Source: an uncultured Bacteroides sp. (GTDB lineage Bacteria; Bacteroidota; Bacteroidia; Bacteroidales; Bacteroidaceae). Taken from it: a DNA stretch of 64,000 nt. Where the stretch lies: the NCBI GenBank assembly GCA_900552075.1, contig URYL01000002.1, forward strand, positions 124,001 to 188,000, given 5' to 3'. The position numbers and the translations under genes are program-made. Below, in pieces: positions 7,301 to 14,215 of the stretch. The notes below the pieces were generated by a model, which saw only the letters and a program-made list of their open reading frames with translations, was not told the DNA's origin and ran no database searches. Positions within the stretch are counted from its first letter, which is position 1. Every line of letters starts with the position of its first letter.

Positions 7301-8486
7301 GAACTTGCTGGCCAATGCGGTGAAATTTACGCCCGATGGTGGTACTATTCGCCTGTATGCGGCCCGGCTGGTAGACGAGGAGGGGCAGGTGCAGCTTTAT
7401 CTTTCCGTATCAGATACGGGATGCGGCATTCCGGAAAACGATTTGCCTCAGATTTTTGACAGTTTTTTTCAGGCACGAAATAAGGTGGTCTATCCTGTAT
7501 TCGGGCAAAGCGGAACCGGTATCGGTTTGAATGTCTGTAAGCGGATTATCGCTTTGCACGGGGGAGTAATCTATGCCCGGAACAATCGGGCAGGAGGGGC
7601 CTCTTTCCGTATTCAGTTGCCCATGAAAGATTTGCCTGCGGAAGAAGAACGTACGGTTGCTGAAACGTTCTCTTCAGAAAATGATGTCCTGAAGTCAAAG
7701 AATGAACAGGCTTTACTGGCACAGGCTACCATATTGGTGGTAGATGACAACAGTGATATGCGGAGATATATCCGTTCGCTGTTGAAGAAGGAATATAAAT
7801 TATTGGAGGCTGAGAATGGGCTGAAAGCTTTGGAACTACTCAAGAAGTATTCTGTCGATTTGATTATCAGCGACCTGCTCATGCCGGAGATGGATGGACT
7901 GGAATTGTCGAAGCGGGTGAAAGAGAACTTGGAAACCAGCCACATTCCTTTCCTGATTCTGACAGCAGTTCGTTCGGAAGAAAATGAAAAGATTTGTTAT
8001 TCAGTGGGGGTTGATGAATATTTGTGCAAGCCTTTCGATGCGGAGGTGCTTAAGTATCGCATTCGTAACATTTTAGCATTGCGTCGTGGCTATCAGGAGA
8101 GACTTTCCAAACCGGTGGCACTTGCGGACGTGAGTGAACTGGGATTGGTTGAAGAATCGAGGGACAAGACCTTTATGGATAAGGCCATCGAACTAATGAA
8201 GAAGCATTACACGGATTCTGAATACGGATTGGATGCATTTATCCGGGATATGGGTTACAGCAAGACCTTGGTGAACCAGAAAATGCAGAATCTGGCCGGA
8301 ATGCCAATCGGGCAATTTATGAAAAATTTCCGTCTGGATATGGGATATCAGTTGTTGGAACAGGGAAAAGGTGAGGCCAATGTATCGGAAGTGGCTTATG
8401 CGGTAGGCTTTAATGACCCTAAATACTTTACGAAATGCTTCAAACAACGCTTCGGCTGTTTGCCAAGTTCAGTGGGGCATTCTTAA
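4332..8486 (+). CDS. Hybrid two-component system protein (HTCS) of PUL1
   Basis: One 1384-residue chain combines sensor, kinase and regulator. In order: an N-terminal signal sequence with a lipobox-like LGGC; about 700 residues of two-component propeller repeats (SVIKDSFGYIWIATQDGLARYDG and many similar blades); a Y_Y_Y domain; a membrane helix at about 803-825; HisKA with the phospho-acceptor His879 in THEFRTP; an HATPase domain (NLLANAVKF, DTGCGIP, GTGIGLN); a receiver with Asp1181 in SDLLMPEMDG; and an AraC-type HTH at the C-terminus (VSEVAYAVGFNDPKYFTKCF). The periplasmic propeller binds a glycan product and the HTH activates PUL genes. I chose ATG 4332; an in-frame ATG at 4239 lies inside the MFS gene. 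It is convergent with the PUL1 operon. The direct repeats at 20556-20591 are its candidate operator. Confidence 0.96.
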   Translation: MRLLLLTLIIWLGGCSFRLDAKDTFFSKYNFYHITEESGLPNNSVTSVIKDSFGYIWIATQDGLARYDGYRFLRYDVEEPFYRLKGSYVYTLCEDRYKRLWVGSDAGLDLVDLQTGRMLSLEQLNGNKIPELSSLFTSFVRAILQSSDGDIWIVTNKMLWCLELDDTGMVTAFYRMQGDGENLLTAITELKGGVCASMGNQIYWMVKNEGHAISKRPISKFIVPFSADWRISCLLEDKGCVWIGSNRGLFRYYRDTRTLKRYRYSSHREGMLSQAYITDMKLTADGRLIVSTLNGLNVYNPASDSFSFIRRLEIPEEGGLNSNTIVCLFTDGEDIWAGTQDGGVNLLYRPRRLEVSRLGDIPWQLAEGRTPQISAITEDKAGNLWVGTIEGGLYQLNPVTEAVRHYSFVPQNRSSILSNNVNGLLIDKDNHLWAYTWGAGISELDLNNPQSGFRQHSNGEVPGLEDEFTMSAVEDSINRGIWFGTTHGLVFYDKKQSQFRRVRFNSDVSEFESVGSLCVDRKGRLWFGTSEGLYVVDLFSFARSRRHFNYTYLRYKLDDVKSTQVERINVVFQDSRGNIWLGGKATGLYRLVSDEASRFQFKHYGGKEGFYENTVYGLAEDGEGNLWLATESGLYRLRVEEETFIPYGKTDGILDKEYSMHTLYFSSRYNRLYCGKDHGVCEILLKKIPESEENRIVVVSACRVNGGLWMYGNGKNLSGLEEGDKLELALTTHEYGYSESVRIRYRLVGNGEEWTELPSKNPVITLSSLPSRNCWLEIQTTNQEGEWQKEVWRLDLKVRPYYYKSWWFWSLIILVTGSLYVLFYRYKVRRLKHRQAVLEQLVAQRTHELEVQNHSLEVMAHHVEEMAEEKIRFFTHITHEFRTPVTLIHGPIEQALLLTSDEEVKEQLQIAERNVEDLLSLVNELMDFRKLDAEKVKLNVHPFDLVSMIDDLLLPFVTFAKDRHISLQTYYHLQGLSVTADPQYLHRVLTNLLANAVKFTPDGGTIRLYAARLVDEEGQVQLYLSVSDTGCGIPENDLPQIFDSFFQARNKVVYPVFGQSGTGIGLNVCKRIIALHGGVIYARNNRAGGASFRIQLPMKDLPAEEERTVAETFSSENDVLKSKNEQALLAQATILVVDDNSDMRRYIRSLLKKEYKLLEAENGLKALELLKKYSVDLIISDLLMPEMDGLELSKRVKENLETSHIPFLILTAVRSEENEKICYSVGVDEYLCKPFDAEVLKYRIRNILALRRGYQERLSKPVALADVSELGLVEESRDKTFMDKAIELMKKHYTDSEYGLDAFIRDMGYSKTLVNQKMQNLAGMPIGQFMKNFRLDMGYQLLEQGKGEANVSEVAYAVGFNDPKYFTKCFKQRFGCLPSSVGHS

Positions 8487-8489
8487 ACG

Positions 8490-8532
8490 GGAAGAAAAAG
8501 CCGGAACCCGCAAGGAGTTGCGCAGTTCCGGC
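8490..8532 (-). terminator. Terminator of the PUL1 operon
   Basis: GCCGGAAC at 8500-8507 pairs perfectly with GTTCCGGC at 8525-8532. An inner CGCAA/TTGCG stem (8509-8513 with 8518-8522) extends it. On the minus strand the hairpin is followed by TTTTTCTT, so it ends the minus-strand operon. On the plus strand there is no T run. Confidence 0.8.
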
Positions 8533-8596
8533 CTAAAAAAAGAAATTTAGAAATGTACCGTTTCACAACGGGTGGTTTATGAGCACTAAGCTAGTG

Positions 8597-9997
8597 TCAT
8601 TTTTGTATGATTCTGGCTGCATTCTCCAGGTGTACGTCTTCTGCTGCATAGTCGGGCCGTGTGTCTCCCCAGTTTACCATGCAGTCTTCCATCTGTATGT
8701 CAGAAGCCGTGTGGATAAAGAATCCGTAGGTCTTGCCTTTCAGGAAACCTTCTCCGTCACAAGGACGTTTGTCGTAGATTCCTCCTTCGAAGGTAGTCCG
8801 CTTGTGGAGGTTCACTTCTACCTGGTCGAAGTAAATCCGGTTGATTTTGTCGGGGGTATCTCCACCCACAAAGACTCCGTTTTCACTTGTGCACTTGATG
8901 TTATGGAAATAAATACGGCTTACTTCTCCACAGGCACCTTTCACGGCTCCTTTCGGGAAGCGCCAGCCTGCATCTTTGTGATTGCCCACGGCACGCGGAT
9001 AAGAAGTGACATAGATGGGTTCAGCCTTTCCCCACCATACGTCGGAGAAGAAGCGGCAATCGACAATCATGTTCGAGAAAATCACGTTGGTTACCGTACC
9101 TTCGTCACGGTTCTGTATGCCGATGCCCCGGTTGCTGTCCTTGATGATGCAGTTGGTGAACAAAACGTTGTTGATTTTGTCCATGTTCTCTGAACCGATT
9201 TTCACGGCGCAGGAGCGGGATGTCATCGTGCAGTTGGTTACTACCACATCCTCGCAGCTTCCGTACTCCTCAAATTCTCTTCGGTTTTTCAGACAGATGC
9301 AGTCATCGCCCGATTCAATGAAACAGTTGGAGATGCGCACATCCTTGGAGTGGTCTACATCGATACCGTCACCGTTTCGTATCTTGAGGTTGTTAAGGAT
9401 GCTGATGCCGTCAATCATGACGTTGCGGCAGCCAATCAGATGCACTGTCCAGTAGGCACTGTTGCAGATGTTCACATCGCGTATTACCAGCTTTTCGATG
9501 TTGGTTAGCGTAAGCACGTGCGGACGTGGGTCAAAGTCGGTTACCGGTTTCAGTTCGTAGGAATCTTCCAGTTCTTTGCCCATGAAAGCCACTCCGTTGC
9601 CGTCGATACTTCCGGTACCGGTGATGGAGACGTTTTTCAAGTCTTTTCCGCTAATCCACATCATACCTTCTCCCCGGTTGGCACCAAAGGTACTTTCAGT
9701 ATAGATACTCTCGTCCGGATTGGCCAGCAGCCGGGAATTAGGGGCCAGCTGTAACTCTACATAAGAAGCCAGTTTGAACGGTCCGCAAAGGAAGGTATGT
9801 CCTGAGGGTACGAGAACCGTACCGCCTCCGGCTTCCGAGCAGGCATTGATGGCTTTCTGGATGGCTGAGGCATCGTCCGTTTCCCCGTCACCGGTAGCCC
9901 CGTAGTCCATAATGTTGTAAATCCCCGTTTGCTGCGAGTGACATGCTCCGAGAAGGAAGATGCTGAGTAGTGCAAGTAGAATATTTTTTGTTTTCAT
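8597..9997 (-). CDS. GH28-family lipoprotein (polygalacturonase-like) of PUL1
   Basis: The 466-residue protein has a lipoprotein signal ending in LLGAC (Cys19) and a right-handed beta-helix of the glycoside hydrolase family 28 type. The three catalytic Asp positions are present: NGD (Asp210) in RNGDGIDVD, and SGDD (Asp231, Asp232). The His of the usual GHG motif is replaced by Cys263 in SRSCAVKIGSE. The Arg-Ile-Lys motif appears as RGIGIQ, with no Lys. This pattern points to a substrate other than plain polygalacturonan, although the retained Asp triad suggests a working hydrolase. It is the last gene of the operon, 21 nt after GH92. It probably trims an acidic or unusual sugar from the PUL1 glycan at the cell surface or in the periplasm. 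Confidence 0.87.
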   Translation of the reverse strand: MKTKNILLALLSIFLLGACHSQQTGIYNIMDYGATGDGETDDASAIQKAINACSEAGGGTVLVPSGHTFLCGPFKLASYVELQLAPNSRLLANPDESIYTESTFGANRGEGMMWISGKDLKNVSITGTGSIDGNGVAFMGKELEDSYELKPVTDFDPRPHVLTLTNIEKLVIRDVNICNSAYWTVHLIGCRNVMIDGISILNNLKIRNGDGIDVDHSKDVRISNCFIESGDDCICLKNRREFEEYGSCEDVVVTNCTMTSRSCAVKIGSENMDKINNVLFTNCIIKDSNRGIGIQNRDEGTVTNVIFSNMIVDCRFFSDVWWGKAEPIYVTSYPRAVGNHKDAGWRFPKGAVKGACGEVSRIYFHNIKCTSENGVFVGGDTPDKINRIYFDQVEVNLHKRTTFEGGIYDKRPCDGEGFLKGKTYGFFIHTASDIQMEDCMVNWGDTRPDYAAEDVHLENAARIIQK

Positions 9998-10018
9998 AAT
10001 ATAATGGACTTTAAGTTT

Positions 10019-12349
10019 TTATTCAGAAACTTCAACCAAAGAGGGAGGACAATCTTCTGGGGCATTTCCCCATGTTTTGTTTGGGGTATTTCCCATGATA
10101 AACACCATTTTTCCTCCTTCTGTGATATCCTTGTGCGAAATATAGTTTCGCGTATAAGGTTTTCCGTTCAAGGTTACTTCCTGTATATAGATGTTTTTCT
10201 TGGAAGCATTTTCTGCCTGTAGGGTAAAGGTCTTTCCGTTTTCCAAGTGCAGTGTGGCTTTGGTGAACGACGGGCTGGCCAGTACATAATAAGGTGAGCC
10301 TGGACAAACCGGATAGAATCCCAAGGATGCAAAGATATACCAAGCTGACATCTGTCCGGCATCGTCATTACCCGACAGGCCTCCAGGTGCATTCAAGTAT
10401 TCCGTTTCCATGATGTGGCGTACAGCCTGTTGGGTTTTCCATGGCTGGCCCGCATAGTTGAACATAAAAGCTACCTGATGGCAGGGTTCATTGCCGTGCC
10501 AGTATCTCTGTTCGCTGAACATGGAGTCCAGTTTCTCCACATAGTGCTGACGTCCGCCCATACATTCCATCAGTCCGTACGGGTCTTGCGGCACATACCA
10601 GGTGTAATGGCAGGGCGCTCCTTCGGTGATGAATTTGGCAAACTGGAAAGCATTTGCTTCTTTCAGGAAAGTACCGTCGGCGTGTCGTCCCTGTGCATAC
10701 CCTGTAGCGGGGTCGATGATGTTACGGTAGTTCTGCGCACGAGCGGCCAGCAGTTTATAGTCGTCAGTTTTTTGGAGTAACTTGGCCACTTGAGAAAGCA
10801 CGAAGTCATCGTAGGCATATTCCAAGGTGCGTGACACCTGCTCTTTGGTGTGGAAAGCATCGGGTACACTGTCCTCCAATGGGATGTAGCCATATTTCAG
10901 GTACGACTGTAAAGCCCGGCGTCCCATTCCGTTCCGGTAATCTTCTTCTTTGGCAGGTGATTCGAACGCATTCTGCCGCATGGCCTTGTAGGCCGTCTCG
11001 ATGTCAAAGTTGCGGATACCTTTCACGTAGGCATCTCCTAATGCAGCAATGCAGTGGTCGCCCACCATGGCAGCCGTATAGCTGTTCCAGCACGGGAAGA
11101 TAGGCAGCCAGCCTCCTTGTTCATATTTATGTACGAGCGACTGCATCATGTTTCCTCCTTGCGTAGGGTATAATAAGTTGATGAGCGGATGCAGGGCCCG
11201 ATAGGTATCCCACATGCTGAAGTCATCATAGTAGGTTTCGTTTTTTGCCAGCTGGAGGATGGAATCTTGCTGTGCAAAGGCCGGGTATCTGCCGTCTACG
11301 TCATTGAACGTGCGGGGCAGGAAAGAGGCTCGGTAGAATGCTCCGTAGAATTTCTCCTTGGCTTCCTGATCTGGAGTTTCCACTTCGATGGCAGACAGGT
11401 GCTTTTCCCAGATAGCGGTAAGTTCCTTTCGTGTCTGGTCGAAGTTCCAATGTGGAATTTCCTGTTGCAGGTTACGTTCGGCTCCTGTTCTATCGGTGAA
11501 GGAAGAAGCCGCTTTGACTAATATTTGTTCGTGGCTTTCCACGTGAAAGCCTATATAGATTCCGATGTTTTTTTCATGACCAATTTTGGTCTGTCCAGGG
11601 AACAGACTATCTGCATGGAAAGTCCCGAAGTCACAGGGATCTTTCTGGTAGTCTATGATGAAGTGTCCACTGTATCCGGCCGGTTCTCCCCAGCCTTGAT
11701 AAATGCGATGTACGGGATTGCAGCCGTAAATACGTTTCTGAAGGGTATCAATTTCGATATATCCTTCTCCTTCGTCACTGTTAGGATTGACGATGAGATA
11801 AGCTTTTCCTTCCTTTTGGTAGGAAAAACGGAAAATGGCCGACCGCGAACGGCCTGTCATTTCAGCTTGAAGATGTTCGTCAGGCAAAGTCACAGAGTAA
11901 TAAGAAGGGGTAGCAGTTTCCTGATCGTGTGAGAATCGGGTGGCTCTTTTTTCCGGCAAGCATCGTAAGGAATCGAAGGAAGCCGTCAGTGTCATGGAGC
12001 CATAGTCTTGTGTACATCCTCCCACAATCCAGTGGGAATTGCGGAATCCTTGGAATAAGGAATCACGATAATAATATGGTGCGATGCATTTCAGTTCGGT
12101 GTCTTGTGTCTGTGGTGTCCAGAAATTCATACCGTTGGGTTCCAATACGGCAGGTAAGGTTTGTCCGTATTCTTCAGTATGCTTGCCAAACATCCCCGCA
12201 GTGTGAGTCGTGCTGGCGGCAGTGCCCACTCTTGTGTCAATGTATGATAATAAGTTTTCGTGGGAATGTTCTTCTGCACACGAAATCATTAATGGAACCA
12301 TTGTTCCATAAATCAGTGATTTGAGTAATGTAGTGAGATGTGTTTTCAT
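10019..12349 (-). CDS. GH92 alpha-mannosidase, lipoprotein
   Basis: Family GH92 enzymes are calcium-dependent exo-alpha-mannosidases, mostly alpha-1,2 or alpha-1,3, and are common in Bacteroides PULs for N-glycans and yeast mannan. The 776-residue protein shows the family pattern from the N-terminal SYIDTRVGTA, through GGWLPIFPCWNSYTAAMVGDH and WHGNEPCHQVAFMFNYAG, to GLSGNDDAGQMSAWYIFASLG, where the Asp pair belongs to the catalytic base region. The start chosen is ATG at 12347-12349, which gives a lipoprotein signal ending in LMISC. An upstream in-frame ATG at 12388 would add 13 residues that do not fit a signal peptide. The gene lies about 200 nt after susD, beyond a hairpin. Linkage specificity cannot be read from the sequence. 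Confidence 0.95.
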   Translation of the reverse strand: MKTHLTTLLKSLIYGTMVPLMISCAEEHSHENLLSYIDTRVGTAASTTHTAGMFGKHTEEYGQTLPAVLEPNGMNFWTPQTQDTELKCIAPYYYRDSLFQGFRNSHWIVGGCTQDYGSMTLTASFDSLRCLPEKRATRFSHDQETATPSYYSVTLPDEHLQAEMTGRSRSAIFRFSYQKEGKAYLIVNPNSDEGEGYIEIDTLQKRIYGCNPVHRIYQGWGEPAGYSGHFIIDYQKDPCDFGTFHADSLFPGQTKIGHEKNIGIYIGFHVESHEQILVKAASSFTDRTGAERNLQQEIPHWNFDQTRKELTAIWEKHLSAIEVETPDQEAKEKFYGAFYRASFLPRTFNDVDGRYPAFAQQDSILQLAKNETYYDDFSMWDTYRALHPLINLLYPTQGGNMMQSLVHKYEQGGWLPIFPCWNSYTAAMVGDHCIAALGDAYVKGIRNFDIETAYKAMRQNAFESPAKEEDYRNGMGRRALQSYLKYGYIPLEDSVPDAFHTKEQVSRTLEYAYDDFVLSQVAKLLQKTDDYKLLAARAQNYRNIIDPATGYAQGRHADGTFLKEANAFQFAKFITEGAPCHYTWYVPQDPYGLMECMGGRQHYVEKLDSMFSEQRYWHGNEPCHQVAFMFNYAGQPWKTQQAVRHIMETEYLNAPGGLSGNDDAGQMSAWYIFASLGFYPVCPGSPYYVLASPSFTKATLHLENGKTFTLQAENASKKNIYIQEVTLNGKPYTRNYISHKDITEGGKMVFIMGNTPNKTWGNAPEDCPPSLVEVSE

Positions 12350-12387
12350 AAATCTTAAATCTACGTGATTGCTATGTGTATTTCCCA

Positions 12388-12395
12388 CAAAAATA
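12388..12395 (-). promoter_or_regulatory. Possible internal -7 box before GH92
   Basis: TATTTTTG on the minus strand, 38 nt upstream of the GH92 start. No -33 element. It could give GH92 and GH28 a second promoter independent of susCD. Confidence 0.3.
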
Positions 12396-12503
12396 AGAAA
12401 CTGTCATTATTATGCTTCGCAGGTTTAAGATTATTCAACTCATAATCTGTAGTTTCTATATATAGAATTAACCTTTGAAAACTTGAGAATAAAATGATTT
12501 ACG

Positions 12504-12536
12504 AATATCGGTGAGGGAAGTCCCCTCACCGATATT
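12504..12536 (-). terminator. Hairpin directly after susD of PUL1
   Basis: A perfect 14-bp stem (12504-12517 with 12523-12536) and a 5-nt loop begin 11 nt after the susD stop. The minus-strand side lacks a clear T run. It may therefore be an attenuator or an mRNA-stabilising 3' end for susCD rather than a full terminator. Confidence 0.7.
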
Positions 12537-12547
12537 TTATAAAGTGA

Positions 12548-14194
12548 TTAGTTGTGATATTCAGGATAACCCGGGTTCTGTTTCCAGTTCGGATTTGTAT
12601 TCAACATATCTCTATGCAACGGGAAGATACGACGTGTCTTATCAAAGTTTGCAGTCGGGAAGTCCTTGTAATGAGGGAAGAATTCATCTTCAAAGTGACC
12701 GAAACGGATCATGTCGTTTCTACGCCAGTTTTCATCGAAGAATTCACGGCCACGTTCGTCATACAGTTCATCAAGATTTACACTTGTTACCTCATCAGCA
12801 TGTACATATCTACGAATTTCATTAAACAAGCTTACAGGAGTATCCTGAGGTCTTTCTGTAGATACTCCACCACGTAACAGGGCTTCTGCTTTAGTTAACA
12901 GAATATCTGCGTAACGGAAGATAGGCAAATCATTAGACTGGTCTCTACCATTTCTGTAATCATCATCGATAACGAAGAATTTTACAGAACGATATCCCTG
13001 ATTATATCCCTCCAAATCATCTCCTACACCTAATTGTGGATCATTAGGCGTGTCAAGCGTAATGCTTTTTGTAAGTACAATTTGTTTACCCTCAAGATTC
13101 AGTGCAGGTTCACTTGTTGGTTCGTATGTTTTCGGATTATACACAAATACCGGGCCTCCTAAAATACTCTTTGCACGGTCGCCTGCTTTCCCCGGATCAT
13201 CAAACAATGAGGCAAATTCCGGAGTCATAGTCATATATCCACCGGCTGAACTGTTAAGCTTCATACCATAGTAACTGATCTCAACGTCTCCAGCTTGTTT
13301 CCAAGTACGTGCACGACCATACTGTAGACCTTTTTCTGTATAAGTATCATACGGCATTGCATAAATAAAGTCTTCAACCTGTGATCCGTTATCGGGGCCA
13401 AACTTCATCTGATAGCTCATGCTGCCAAGATTGAATTTGCCACTCTTGATGATGTCATCACAAAGAGCAATACAATCGTTCAATTTTTCGTTAGAATATG
13501 CATTTGCATCATATTGGTCAACTGAAGCTGCAGTGTAGACAGGCCAGTTGATATAAAGTTTTATCAACAGAGCTTCTGCCATCCATTTAGTCGGCTTGCC
13601 GTATGTGTTGTCATTTACTTCGTCTGTCAACAAAGGAATAATCTCCTTTAATTCAGATTCAATAAATTTAGCTACATCTGCACGCGGTGAGCGGTCAATC
13701 AACTCGCCTTCAGCAGGTAGATGATCCAAAATCGGAGCATCTCCCCAGCAATCCATCATGTAAAAATGGAAAAGTGCACGCATGGCACGGGCGGGAGCAA
13801 TGCTCACCGGATTAGCCTCATCACCACCCAGGTCACGGATAACGGTATTGGCTTTGGTACAACCTGAAGTTAGATTTCCCATCCAGTCAATGCTCGCATC
13901 TTCTGCGGTAAAGTCATGAAGGCTGGGGTGTGCGTAGGCACCACTATCGTACCAACCACCACCGTATGAAACAGCTGTGTATTCATCACTTGACAATGAC
14001 ATGGCTTCCATGAATCTTCGTCCGTATGTTCCACGCAATTGGAAGTAGACATCGGCAAGCTTACCTTCTACTGCAATTTGATTATCAATCGGATATTCAG
14101 TATATTGTGATTCTACTTTTACATCCAAGTCTGTACAGCCAGTAATTAGTCCAGCAGCACAAATTGTTAATAAAGTTTTTATATTTGCTTTCAT
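12548..14194 (-). CDS. SusD/RagB-family glycan-binding lipoprotein of PUL1
   Basis: SusD-like proteins sit on the outer membrane as a lid over a SusC transporter and bind oligosaccharides. The 548-residue product has a lipoprotein signal ending in LITGC, an N-terminal SusD-like helix domain (FQLRGTYGRRFMEAMSLSSDEY), a TPR-like region with MRALFHFYMMDCWGDAP, and the RagB/SusD C-terminal signature (YADILLTKAEALLR, DERGREFFDENWRRNDMIRFG, NPGY near the end). It is 21 nt downstream of its susC. A strong hairpin follows. Its specificity cannot be read from sequence; the neighbours suggest alpha-GlcNAc- and alpha-mannose-containing ligands. Confidence 0.96.
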   Translation of the reverse strand: MKANIKTLLTICAAGLITGCTDLDVKVESQYTEYPIDNQIAVEGKLADVYFQLRGTYGRRFMEAMSLSSDEYTAVSYGGGWYDSGAYAHPSLHDFTAEDASIDWMGNLTSGCTKANTVIRDLGGDEANPVSIAPARAMRALFHFYMMDCWGDAPILDHLPAEGELIDRSPRADVAKFIESELKEIIPLLTDEVNDNTYGKPTKWMAEALLIKLYINWPVYTAASVDQYDANAYSNEKLNDCIALCDDIIKSGKFNLGSMSYQMKFGPDNGSQVEDFIYAMPYDTYTEKGLQYGRARTWKQAGDVEISYYGMKLNSSAGGYMTMTPEFASLFDDPGKAGDRAKSILGGPVFVYNPKTYEPTSEPALNLEGKQIVLTKSITLDTPNDPQLGVGDDLEGYNQGYRSVKFFVIDDDYRNGRDQSNDLPIFRYADILLTKAEALLRGGVSTERPQDTPVSLFNEIRRYVHADEVTSVNLDELYDERGREFFDENWRRNDMIRFGHFEDEFFPHYKDFPTANFDKTRRIFPLHRDMLNTNPNWKQNPGYPEYHN

Positions 14195-14215
14195 AATTTT
14201 ATCTGTATTGATGAA

